DNA of 64,000 nucleotides from Warburgia ugandensis (lineage: Eukaryota; Streptophyta; Magnoliopsida; Canellales; Canellaceae): positions 21,692,414-21,756,413 of the forward strand of contig CP141134.1 in NCBI GenBank assembly GCA_035236585.1. Reading direction: 5' to 3'. The notes under the pieces were generated by a model. That model did no database searches. It was not told where the DNA came from and worked only from the letters and a program-made list of their open reading frames with translations. Positions 10,501 through 22,985 of the stretch are shown here, piece by piece (position 1 is the first letter of the stretch; the number at the start of each line of letters is the position of its first letter). Both the position numbers and the translations under genes were made by a program.

Positions 10501-13500
10501 TCGATTAGTGGACACTAGGATTTGATTGCACATCACATAGAGTTAGAGTCAGCATTTTAGATTAGGATAGTTTATGCAAGAGCATTGATCTCGAACCTTA
10601 GAGTTAGCACCCTTCAGCCCACAGATTCAATGCAACTTTATTCAAGGGGAAAGAAAGAGACTTTTATGTGCCACTACAAGTCAACACTCCATCCTGCATA
10701 GCTTTACCTCCTATAAATGCATACTACTTCGAGTTAAAACTGGGAGTCATCCAGTTACTCCCCACTTTTTATGGTCAAGACCGAGAAGACTCCTATTTAC
10801 ATATCAAGGAGTTCCTTGATATTCATGCTACATTTCAATTTCAAAATGTTTTGAACAATTCTATTAGGCTTAGGCTATTCCCGTTCTTACTCAAGGATAA
10901 AGCCAAATCATGTCTTGATTCTTTAGAGGCAATTTCCATAAAAACATTAGACCAATTTTCTAAGAAGTTCATGAATAAATTCTTCCTTGTTAAAAAAACA
11001 AATGCCCTTTGTCATGAAATTATCAATTTCTAACAAAGTGATGATGAACATTATTATGAATGTTAGGAATAGTGAAATGAACTACTATAAAAATGCCCTC
11101 ATCATGGGTTTGAGAAATGGCAGTAGGTTCAATACTTCTATGAGCCATTGATGCCCTAGAATAGGCAAATGTTACAAGTAGCGAGTGGAGGGGCCCTCAT
11201 GTTAAAGGATGAGAGTGAGGCTTGGGAGTTCTTTCAAACACTAGTAGATAATTCCCAACAATGGGATTATTCAAATAGAAGAGAAAGAAAAAACTAGCCT
11301 ACCAAAAAAGGGGGTCCCTATGACATAGGAGTGCATACTGATATATCCCACAACTCGACCTTGTACTAGCAAAAATGGACAAGTATGATGGTGGAGCAAA
11401 CAAGCTTGAAACTATGTTTCAATCCTTTATGGCTACCACATCTCTTAAACCTCCACAAGAGGTTTGTTCTTTCTGTTCTAGCCCAGCCCATATCACCACC
11501 TCTTGTCCATTAAAGAGAGTGCTAAACAATAATCTTTTTGACCAAGCAAATACATTGAATGAATATCGCCAACCTAATAACAACCCATATTCTGAGACAT
11601 AGAACCCTAGATAAACTAGGCATACCAACTTTTTCTAGTCAAAGAATAACTACCAAGGGGGACCATCTATGAACCCCATACCCAAAACTTTCCTCCTATA
11701 GCTATTGCTCCTAAATAGCCACTTGGCTTCCAACAACCTAAGCAACCAAAGAAAAAATCTTTAGAGGATAAGATTCATAGCATGTTTGAAAAACAAAATG
11801 AAGGAACAAAAAAGTCTTTGAACTAATTCTAGAATATCAATTCTCAAGCTATAGCCAAGCTAGAAATGTAGGTTAGCCAATTGTCTACTGAACTATAGAA
11901 TAAAGGAAAGGATTAGTTCCCTAGTCAACGCATCCCTAACCCTAAGAGTCAATTTGAGATAAGGTCAAGTTTTCAAAATTAGAACCCTCCTAAGCATGCC
12001 ATGTCTATAACCACTCTTAAAAGTAGTTATCAAATCAATAACAATGTAGGGCAGGCTAAGGAAACTATAGAGGAGAAAGAGGCAACTAAAACACATGAGA
12101 AAGAGATAAGACAGAAAAACCCTTTAGAACCTATAATGGAGACACTCTATGTGCCCAAAGACCCATTTCCTCAACTACTAAACAAGATAGGAAGGGAACA
12201 AACTTCAACAAGTTCATTAATTTATTTAAACATGTTCAAATCAATATTCAATTGCTCAATGCAATCAAAGATGTCCCCGCTTATGCCAAGTTCTTAAAAG
12301 AGCTCTACGCTAGAAAAAGAATAAATGTCCAAAAGAAAGGCTTTCCTCATCGAGCAGGTGACCTCTTTGATTCAGCACAAGACCTACAAAAGTTTAGAGA
12401 CTCGAGACATCCTACCATTTCCTACATTATTGGAGACCATGTTATAAATAGGGCACTTCTTAACCTAGGGGCTAGTGTTAACTTGTTGCCATACTTTATC
12501 TATTAGCAACTAAGACTCGGTAACCACTACCAAACTGCAATTAGTTGATAGATTTATTAAAATACCCCATGATTTGGTTGAAGATGTCTTGATACAAGTG
12601 AACCAGTTTTATTACCCAGTTAATTTTATTGTATAAGACACCCAACTTGTATTTAATCCCGGTAGCAGATTCTAGTCATCCTTAAACATCCAGCACCATT
12701 ATTAACTATATGAATGGTGTAATGAAATTGTCATTCCACAACATGAAATTTAAGCTAAATTCTCTTAATGCTGATCAACAACATTTAGACCTTGATTATT
12801 GTCGAAATGTCAATTTGATCGAGAGTCTAATTGACAACATTTATCCACCATTGTCCATCTCTGACCCATTAGAGGCTTATCTCATGCACTTAAATGAAGA
12901 TTTTGATCTAGACAAGTCTATTGAGGAGGTAAAGAATCTTTAAGAGACTACTCCAATCATGGATACCTCCAATTGGGGCCTTTATGTGGAACTGCTCCTG
13001 CCTTCAAAGTTTATCCCCATATCCTTGATAAAGCAACCACCTTCTCTAACCCTAAAATCCTTGTTTGACAATGTCAAATATTCATACTTAGGTCCAAATG
13101 AAACCTTACTTGTTATAATCACATCATATTTAGATAATGAAGAGGAGGGTAACCTTTTAAATGTTCTCAAGGAATATAAAACTGCTCTAAGGTGGACCAT
13201 AATAGACATAAAAGGGATTAGTCCAACCATATGCATGCATAGGATACACCTAGAAGAAAATGCAAAACCTTCTAAGAAAACCCAAAGGCATCTGAATACC
13301 CACATAAAGGACGTGGTCAGAGATGAAGTTCTAAAGCTTTTAGATGTTAACGTAATATACCCTATCGCTAACAACACTTAAGTCAGCCCTGTTCAAGTTG
13401 TACCCAAGAAATCTAGGGTCATGGTAGTAAAAAATCAGGAGAATGCATCCAGGTGGAGAGTTTGCATTGATTGACGTAAATTGAATGCTATTACAAGGAA

Positions 13501-16500
13501 AGATCACTTTGCTCTACCTTTTATCTACCAAATGCTACTGATGTTGGTTGGACATAGTTATTACTGTTTTTTGGATGGATACTATGGTTACAACCAGATT
13601 CTTATAACACCTGAGGATCAGCAGAAGACCACCTTTACTTGCCCTTTTCGAACCTTATCTTACTGACGTATGCCTTTTAGGCTTTGTAATGCTCCTACTA
13701 CATTTCAAAGGTGCATGTTGGCATTTTCTCTGACATGGTAGACAGGTTTCTTGAGGTATTTATGGATGACTTTGGGTCATCTTTTGATGAATTTTTGCAC
13801 CACTTAAAACTAGTTCTTATAGGGTGATAGGAGAAAATTCTTGTGTTAAACTCGAAAAATTGCCATTTTGTAGTAGAAAGGAATAGTTCTAGGCCACATA
13901 ATATCACCTAATAAGATAGAAGTCGATAAGTCAAAAGTGGATTAAATAGCCAACCTTCCTCCAACAAGGATGGTGAAAGAAATCCTCTCCTTTCTAGGAC
14001 ATGCTGGCTTTTATAGGCAATTCATCAAGGATTTTGGCAAAATTTCTAGGCCCCTATGTAATTTACTTACAAAGGAAGCCATTTTTTTACTTTGATAAGG
14101 ACTGTAAGAATGCATTTGAGTGACTCAAGGTTGATTTGACTTCTGCACTCATTATCCAACTGCCAAATTGGAATAGACCATTTGACATAATGTGTGAAGT
14201 GCCAGATTATGCAATTGGAGCTAATTTGGGGTAGTGCATCAATAAACTTTCTCAATTGATACATTATGCTAGTAAGACACTAAATGACATGCAACTTAAT
14301 TATTTGATCAGTGAGAAAGTGTTGTTAGTTGTAGTGTTTGCTTTGGATAAGTTTATATCTTATTTATTAGGGTCTTATGTTATATCATACTCAAATCACA
14401 TTGCTTTAAAGTACGTCCTTTCTAAAAACGATGTGAAACCTAGGTTGATCCATTGGATGCTACTGCCGCAAGAGTTTGACATGGGAATTCAAGATGAGAA
14501 AGGTTCCAAAAATGTCATAGCAGACCACTTATCCAAATTGGTGGTGGAGCATACTAACAATCACATGTCTATAACTGAATCCTTCTCGAATGAATAGTTA
14601 TTGCATATTTCCCAGTTACCGTGGTATGGTGATATTGTAAATTATCTTGTTATAGGACAAATGCCTCTTCATTGAACAAAATAGGATAAGAAAAAATTCT
14701 TGACTGAGGTTATATATTTTACTTAGGATGACCCGTACTTATTCAAGTACTATCTCGGTCAGGTGATTAGTACCTGATAGTGAGCATAATGAGCTTATCT
14801 CCTTCTGTCGTGATTATGCATGTGGGTGCCATTTTAGCTCGAGAAAGACAGTTACAAAAATTTTGTAGTGTGATTTTATTGGCCAACCATATTTAAGGAT
14901 GCACATGATTACTACATAACATGTGTAAGGTGCCAATAGTCTAGGAAGGAAACATATCATGCCCTTAAACTCAATCCTTATCGTAGAATCATACGATGTT
15001 TGGGGCATAGATTTCATGGGACTCCTTCCTAATTTTTTTGGGAATCTTTACATCATAGTGGGAGTGGACTACATGTCTAAGTGGGAGGAGGCTATACCCT
15101 GCAAAACCAATGGCCACAACATTGTGGTAAAGTTCTTAAAAGAAGATATCTTTGCAAGGTTTTGTACTCCAAGGACCATAATATGTGATGGGGAAAACAC
15201 TTTTTGTAATAACCCATTGGCTCCCACCTACAACAATATTGTCTGCTCTGGGATACTAGCCGCCCATACAACCAGCCTCCTCATAGTTTTGTTCTTCCCT
15301 GATTTCCTAGGAAAAAGGCCTTGTTTAGTGTATTAGAGTGATGCAGCAGATACAGTATTGTCCTCTTTGGGTACTTCGTACAAGACTCCACCCTTCACTA
15401 CTATATGATACCTCAGCGAGTAAACTAGGTGCTTCTCCCTCAAGGTTTTGTTCCATATAGACTCCTAACTTGATGTGTGGCTAATCGCATGTGGTTGCAT
15501 CTGGTCAAAAGGCCATGCGAGGACACATGTCCCTTAAGGTGGGGAGAGGTGACGTTTTGCAGTCTAACAAGCTGGATGAGGTCAGACATCAATTGAGGCA
15601 AGCCAAAAGTCTTAGGCAAGGGACTAGGGCTAGGTATTGAGAGTTAGTACCACATCACTAAGGGAAAAGAAACTAGGTTAGTTATAAGAGTTTGGGTAAC
15701 TCTCCTTGCAACAATCGATTTTCCCCTTAGGGGGAAGAACAAAATCGTGAGGGTTGCAAAGCCCAAAGTGGACAATATCATTGCATGTGGGAACCCCTGC
15801 TATTACGCTTTTGTAATAAAGAGTTTAAGAATTTAATAAAATATTATGGTGTCAACCATAGATAGCTACCCCATACCAGTCTCAGACTAGTGGCCAAGTA
15901 GAGGTATCCAATAGGGAGATCAAGAGGAATCTAGAAAAGACAATCAATCCAAGTAGGAAAGACTGGTCCATGAGACTTACCGATGCTTTGTGGGCTTACA
16001 ATAAAGCTTATAAAACTCCTATAGGAATGTCATCCTATCGTTTGGTTTATGGTAAGGCATCTCACTTACCAATAGAGATAGAGCTAGAGCGTAAGGCATA
16101 TTAGTTACTAAAAAGCATAATTTTGACTTAGATTCTACTGGGACCTATTAGAAATACCAACTCAATGAGTTGAAAGAATTGAGAAAAGATGCATATGACT
16201 TTACATGATTACACAAAGATTGCATGAAGGTTACACATGATTGCCAAATATTAAGAAAATCCTTCATACCTAGACTGTATAAGTCTAGATTGCATGTCTT
16301 CTGAGGCAAACTTAAATCTAAATGGGCAAGACCTTACATTGTGTGCATAGTCTATCCTCATGGGACCATCATCATTGAGAAGGATGGAGAGATCCAAAAA
16401 GTTAATGGTCAGAGGTTAAAACCTTTTCTAGAAATGCATAACCCCGAGATTGATGAAACACTTTTAGTGTCACCTCATTATCATGACCCACCTTAGACTT

Positions 16501-17041
16501 TTTTAGGAACCCTTATAGCTTATCATCCTAGCATCATCATTATGTCTGGCTAAAGATGTAAAACTTAGCGCTACTTAGGAAGCAACCCAAATGTTTTTCA
16601 AATCTCCATCTTCTACATCTTCCATATAAGATCATATGTTTTCAAATATTCTGAACAATGTTTCATTTAGGTTGGGGATGTAGATGCATATAGAGATTTT
16701 GATTTTCTTGAGTTTTTCAACAAAAAAAAAAAACCAACACACTTTTGGAAGAGTTCCCTTCATGTGATGAGAACTAGATGTTTAGAACTTAGTAATTCTA
16801 CAATTTTTGCCCCTTAATGGGAGTGTATATGGCTAGTTTTGAATATTATTCATGTGTTGAAGCATTTTATGAAGGTTAACTTTTGAAAAATATTTACACA
16901 GCATATAGTCAAGGCTAATAGAGAGGTATGACTTCGAGACTTTGAGGAAAATCAGTGGAGACCTATAACCCCGTGAGTTCAAAGACTATCTTCCTTCTGA
17001 GATCTATAAGCAATTCCATTGTTTCTTTAGTGTACATGATT
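10500..17041 (+). mobile_element. Athila-type Ty3/gypsy fossil, internal region
   Basis: Parts in the usual order on the plus strand: gag (about 10660-11600) with a zinc knuckle CSFCSSPAHITTSC (11463-11504), protease (about 12410-12510, LGASVNLLP), reverse transcriptase (about 13250-13950, with HSYYCFLDGYYGYNQI), RNase H (about 14140-14600) and integrase (about 14800-16280). The RT wording and the tRNA-Asp-type primer sites in the window point to the Athila lineage, which lacks a chromodomain. A polypurine-like GGTTGGGGATG lies at 16670-16680. It is broken in many places and looks old. The 5' LTR may be that at 5123, separated by later LTR2 insertions, but this is inference. Confidence 0.85.
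15205..15807. mobile_element. 603 bp non-coding element with inverted-repeat ends, inserted in integrase sequence
   Basis: It interrupts the integrase region of the surrounding fossil. Flanks are the direct repeat CTTTT (15200-15204 and 15808-15812). Ends are TGTAATAACCC and GCTATTACG. The first and last roughly 110 bases are imperfect inverted copies (ACAATATTGTC near 15230 against GGACAATATCATTG near 15770; GTTTTGTTCTTCCC against GGGGAAGAACAAAATC). The block CATGCGAGGACACATGTCCC...GGGGAGAGGTGA near 15510-15550 also occurs in the element at 58407. No coding capacity. It could be a solo LTR of a very short retroelement, or a foldback DNA element. Confidence 0.7.
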
Positions 17042-18935
17042 TGTGATCTGATAAATGTTTAATTATGCATAAAAACCACCCAATTAGTTAGCCATGTGTT
17101 ACAACTTATAGGGGTAAATTAGGGTTTTTAAACCAAAATTCATAAAACATACATTTTTCATTTAATAAGGCAAAAGTTTGTATTTTGTCAGTCTAAAAGC
17201 TAATCCAAGGTAAGTATGAGATTAATCATGTTTTTATAAGATTTAATTAGGATTTTTTACTCTATATAGGAAGTAAGATGGCGATCCAACAATCAAGATT
17301 GATCGGGATGAAATTGAAGACCAAGACCAAAAGATTGAGTGAAAGCCTCAAAATAATACTTCAACATAAAAGCAAAGGCCAACATTATCTTGTAGACCAG
17401 TAATGGATGTGATTAAAGGAGCTAAAGATGGCCAAAGTGGGGCCATGAAGTAAGCCATGCATTGCCCCCACCTTTGCATAAGAGCCACTTAAGCCACCTT
17501 AGCCATATAAGCCATGAAAGAAGGTGGCAAGCTAAGAAATACAAGCCAAACCATATAAGCTACTTAAGCCAAGGGTTGAAGCTAAGAACTCAAGCTAAGA
17601 AAGCTTCCTAAGCTAGCCATGAAGCTTAGCCAATGGAGCCTTCAACCATTTAAGCCATCAAGCTAAGCTAAATGGAAGGCTAGGATTGGAGGAGATTCAA
17701 GAGAGTTATCCATGAGATATTTTGAAGATAATTAAGGAAAATCTACTAGAATAAGATGACATGTGGACTAATGGGATAAGAGCCTTCCATTTTTCGTATT
17801 GTTGTCATTTTCTGCCTCTTTTTCCTTAATTTTCACCTCACCCTTAAGATGCACTATGAATTTCCAAAACTCTATCTCATTCCACCTCTTAAGAAACTTT
17901 CCAACCAACCAAATCCCTCCACCTAACACCCTCCACCTCTTTACCAACCAATCCCAACCACTTTCCTATGTCCTAACAATTTCAACAATTTTAGAAGCGG
18001 GGAGATGCCCCTTCCTAAAAAGGTGGTGTCTCCCACGTACTCCCCCCCTTAAGGCAACCACTCCTTCCTCACACATTCCTATTTGACATCTTACCCTTTC
18101 CCCCATCCTAGCTATTCAATTTAACATACCTTAATGCACACCCCACCTTAGTATTAGGTTACCCTAGGAAAAATAGGAGAAGACTTATAAAACCATCCCA
18201 AAACTTAAGCAAAATACACACTTTTCCACGTAGGAAAAAGATGCCTCCTCCACTTAGAGGAGGACGTCCTCTTGCTAGCTCATCCTTCTCTCTCTTTTTG
18301 CTTTCTATTTCCTTTGTTTCGGTGGCTTCCAATTCTTTTCCTAGTGTGTGAGACAATTCTTCAAGTGTTACACACCTAATTCATGTGAATTTTCCTTCAA
18401 AGGTTAATTCAACTTTTTCTCTCATTTACTCTAATTTTCATGCTAGTTTGCCTTGTTTTCCTTTACATTTTCATGCCTTTCAAATTAATATTCAAGGCTG
18501 GTTTCTCCTTGGAGTGACATCCAAGAGAAGTCATCTTGAATCTATTTTCTTTTTCTTTTTCTTTCATTGCTTCTTTATTCTCTTTCAGCCGTCTTAATTT
18601 TTCAGCTTTGGGTGCTTAAGTTCCATTTGTTATTGCCTTAGTTTTACATAGGATTTTCTCTTGATTTCAAGCAGACTTGTTCATGAGCGAATGCTGGAAC
18701 AATTGAAGAACAAATTGGCTTGAAATTGAGGAGTGATTAAGATTAAGTGAACATCATTGTAATAGCATTTAAATTTCAGATTTGGACTACATGTATCAGT
18801 TATTATGTTGATGAACTTTTGATTTGATTCAATGTATTAGTTGGAAATTTCAATTCAGATTTGTATCCAATTATTAAGTAACTTTGTTATTGAATGTTTA
18901 CTTGCGTTAGAAGTGATCAATTCAATGTTTTACAT
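17042..18935 (+). mobile_element. Athila-type LTR, LTR1 subfamily, probable 3' LTR
   Basis: The start TGTGATCTGATAAATGTTTAATTATGC matches the LTR1 start seen on the minus strand at 29194 and 60140. Further blocks (GTGTTACAACTTATAGGGG, the GCCACTTAAGCCACCTTAGCC block) agree. It follows the internal region directly, so it is probably that element's 3' LTR, though it differs clearly from the LTR at 5123. The far end is not a clean TCAACA-type end. Confidence 0.65.
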
Positions 18936-21900
18936 GTCCCACCTACTCCTCTTCCTAAAGGCAGCCACCTCTTCACCCTTGTTTCCTATTTGAAAACCCT
19001 AGTCTTCCCACTATCCTAGTCATCCAAATTAAGGTATTTTATCCCCACCACACCTTAGTACTAGGATACCCTAGAAAAAAAACAAGAGAAAAAACCTATA
19101 AACTCATCCCAAACCTAGGATTTGGAATATCTCTCCACTTGGGAAGGAGATGTCTCCTCCATTGGAAGGAGACAACCTCTTCCTACATTATACTTTTCCA
19201 CTATTTTTATTTAGATTTCAAACCTTTGGGTATTGCTACTCTCTTCCTAAGGTGTGAGGCATTGTAATGACCCCAATTTTTGTAATATTAAAATCCCATG
19301 AAAAGTTCAGTTTTGAAGATAAGGGCATTTTGGTCATTTCACTAGTCGCCTTGACTGAACCCAAAAACTTGGTCCTAAAAATGGTACCATTAGATGCGTC
19401 TCAGAAAAGGGAATCCAACGAGACCAAAATCACCCAAAACGGAGTTAAAATGAGCAAGTTATGGCCCTTTGAAGTTCAAGGGCAAAATTATAATTTTAAC
19501 AAAAATGGATTTAGCTGCAAAACACAGGAGCCCGTTTTGATATGGGCACCCTTCATCTTCAACCTCTAGAGGGTTCTAGAACGGCGGTGATTGGAGGTGA
19601 AATCACTGCCATTCTGGAGGTTTCTCCACCGCCATTCAAAGGCGGTGAGAGCCCCCTCCAGAACCCTCTCTTAGCTCTATAAATAGAGCTCTTGGGTGCC
19701 TCTAATGGCAGCCCAAAACGTTGAAGAAAACCCATTGAGGAGCAGTGACCTAGAGGAGAAAAACCCAGCAACGAGCCAGGTATGCACAAGATCCCTCAAA
19801 ACCCGTCTTCACAGTAGTCCTAGGATCAATTTCCCTAGGTTTTTGCATGAAAAACCATGCAAAATGGAGCCCGGGAGAGCCACCAAGGACCCAGGGACGT
19901 TCCCTGGGCCGCACTGGTTCGACAAGGTCGAACCAGGGTGTCCTAAGGACACCCCGGTCCCCCAAACGATGAGACGTTCCAGTCGGAACGTGACGCGTCG
20001 AACGCGTCTGAAGAAAACCAACGGGTGCATCCAGGGACGCGCCCGCAAAAGGGAAAACGGGCAAAAAATTTCAGCGTGTCTACAGATGCGCCCGCTGAGG
20101 TGCATGCTGCAGATGCACAGTGCACTAGCATTGCGGGACTTTTTCGTTCCTTAAGGAAGCCGGGGCGCACAACGCAGACGCGCAGCGCCCTAACATTCTG
20201 TCTTTTCACTTTTAAGACTCCTATGTACGTGCGACACTAAAATGCTTATAACTTGAGATCTAGAGCTCTGATTGAGGCGCCGCAAAAGGCGTTGTGTCCG
20301 TGTGGACGACGCGGACACATCCAAACTATAAAATTCTTGATCAAGTCCTAATCAAAGGTAGGAATGACCCTTAGAATAGGATGGTGGCGCGTGGCCGCTA
20401 GACCTTTGGAAAACTAATGATACCAAGGCTCAATTAGAACCTTAGGACACCCATAGGCATAGGGATGGACTCCTAATGCCTAAGTAATAATACCAAACTA
20501 CTCTAAACCCATAAAAGATAGGCTAAACTAACCTTGAGTCCCCAAACCATGTTCAGGAGCATACGAGGACAAAGGGGTTAGCGCGACCTAGTCAGGTAGG
20601 TGCTCTATCGCTACTAGATTCTTTTAAAAGAACTATGATTCTTTTGCAAATACATGATTTAAGTATATAACTTGTTTAGCATGCATATGACAAATGCTTT
20701 ATGCATAGACATGTTTTGTATATACATTATGCATAGATATGTTTTGCAAACTATTGCATACATCGTATGATCTATGAGCATTAAGTTCTTGCAAAGATTG
20801 CATGTCCTTGAGGGTTGCCAAAAGACGCTAGAGTGCCGAGGGCCAGGCAGTTGTGAGGGACCCAAAGAGGACAGGTTTTGAAAAGAGGTTTTTAGCTTAT
20901 TTGATCGTACATGATTTGGGCTAGGAAGCTCGTGGGTGCTATGCCAAGGGGTGTGGGTTGGCCACCCAGCCTCTACCACTATTAGGTGCATGGGTACCAC
21001 GCCCAAAACGGGCATGTCCCTGCTTTGACTGCATGTGGTACAGGGGGCTACCACTGGTGTCATGGCACTAGGTCGAAGTGTCATATGCCCCATGGAGGTA
21101 TATGATCCTATGTCCCTAGGTACCCGGGGACCACACGACGGTGAGGTCGTGGGCATAGTGGGACCCTATGGTTTCATGGATTTATGTGCATTGCATATGG
21201 CATGATATAAGGTTGGTCGACCATACCATGATAGATATCCATGAGTTGGATATCTGATGCATATTTTTATGATTATGATATATGATACTTTCGACTTGGA
21301 TTATGATATTTCTTTAAGTCGTCAGTATTCCAGTTTGACAGTGGCTTTTAATATCGATATTGAACGTGATTATTTGAACAACATGCATATGTTTTTATGA
21401 GCACATGGTTTTAAAGATCGCATGCATTATAAAACTAGTAGTGATAGACTCCTACTGAGTGTAGTATATACTCACCCTATCCTTAACATTTTTCAGGATA
21501 ATTCCATCAACGAGTAGAGGACATCTATGTTAGTGCTATGAGCAAGTGCATAAACAAAGGAGACAACTATATATGTGAGTAAACTCTCTACCCTTTGGAC
21601 ATGTATTTAATTATAGTTGGGCTGTGTGCTGTGAATGGATAGACCTGGGGAAAAATGTTTATGATTTCTGAAGTGTTTCAAAAACTACCTTGGATGTTGT
21701 GAAAGCAAAATGACACTTGGGGTTTTCAAATTGGATTTCAAATAAAAGATTTTTCCGCTGCACTGCATTGTTTTTCAAATAGGGATCCCGCCTTAGGAAT
21801 TTAGATTTTTCATTTAAAAATGCATGGGAAAACCGAGTCGTCACAGGCATCTCTCCAAGCTATTCTACATCTGGTTCTAGGTTGTTTGATCCCATTTCAA

Positions 21901-22985
21901 GGTTGGTTCTCTTCACTTATTCTCTCTTGTTTGATCTTAGACTTTCATGCTAACTTTTACTTGATTTCCTTTGTTCTTTCCTTGCCTTAAAGTCTTATAT
22001 TCAAAGCTATTTTTCCCTTGAAGTGACAACTAAGGGAAGTTGTCTTGAATTTAGCTTCCATTGACTTCTAGCTTTGTCTTTTTTAGTTTCCACTATTTAT
22101 TGCTCATATGCCATAAGTTTTTCCCATGAATATCAAGATTGTAAGATGATGATAAGTGTTTGTTTCTGATTTTGTAGGGTGCGAACAATTCCTTGGAGGA
22201 TGCACAACCCAAATTGTACTTTGAAATATTCAATCAATGCAATTCTTACTTCTATGTTCATGGTGAAAAGTTTTCATTATGTTACTTGAATTAAATCATA
22301 TGTTCATGGCTGCTTAATATAGATCTTTCATTTTTAGATCCAGCATTCATCTATTGATATGCCTCAAAGAAACACCATCAAAATTCATACGCCCACTCCA
22401 TTGGATTACACCCATGGTTTTGATGGTGTTCTCCTTAAGAAGTAGCTTGTTTGATTAAGGTTGCATTGATGTAATTTCAAATAGAGCATAATAGTTTAGT
22501 TCATTCTTGAGTTTCTGATCTTTGTCCATGCTTCTTACAAGCAACTTTCATAATTATATTCATGCATAAGATCATGTTCCATACACAACATGTTGTCCAT
22601 GTTTTGCATGTTTCAATTAGTTTGTTTAATTCATGTGAAGTTTAGTTCTCCATGTGTTAAGGTCAGCTGCATATTAGGATAGTTTAGTTGTTTCTAATTT
22701 TAGCTTAGAAAGTCATGATTTTAGAAAGTTGCATCTTTAGAATGTTTTTCTTTAGGAAAGTTTTAGTTTAGGAAAGTCATAAAATTAGAAACTTTTCAAT
22801 TAGGAAAGTCTTAATTTCAGAAAGTGCATGTTTTAGGAAAGTTTTCAATTTTATCATTTTTCTAATTTTAGCATAATTTCCCATTCCTCATGTTAATTTC
22901 CAATTTTAGAGCAGGTTAAATATCTCTTGAATTTTGTCTAGGATTGATAGTTTAAAGTAGGGACCACTAGCATCACATTCGTGCG
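18936..22985 (+). mobile_element. LTR1 piece split by a solo LTR
   Basis: 18936-19262 and 21851-22985 together follow the order of 5850-7330 closely. The sequence stops and is taken up again in the middle of the word GGCATCTCT around the inserted LTR. It lacks both ends and abuts minus-strand pol sequence at about 22986, so at least one rearrangement has occurred here. Confidence 0.7.
19263..21845 (+). mobile_element. Solo LTR of a chromovirus (Tekay/Del type), 2583 bp
   Basis: It starts TGTAATGACCCC, ends GAGTCGTCACA, and is flanked by perfect 5 bp direct repeats GGCAT (19258-19262, 21846-21850). The host LTR1 sequence is contiguous across it. It has a GC-rich leader at about 19570-20330 after a CTATAAATAGAGC TATA box (about 19677), and the block CTACTGAGTGTAGTATATACTCACCC (about 21450) typical of Tekay/Del LTRs. 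Assignment to that lineage is from memory of LTR style; no coding part is present. Intact as a solo LTR and younger than its host repeat. Confidence 0.85.

Noticed and set aside
19559-20240. Overlapping frames up to 152 codons on both strands
   Set aside because: They lie in the GC-rich leader of a solo LTR, where high GC removes chance stops; no similarity recognised.
20659-21156. 165-codon minus-strand frame
   Set aside because: It lies inside the solo LTR, begins in low-complexity sequence and shows no domain.
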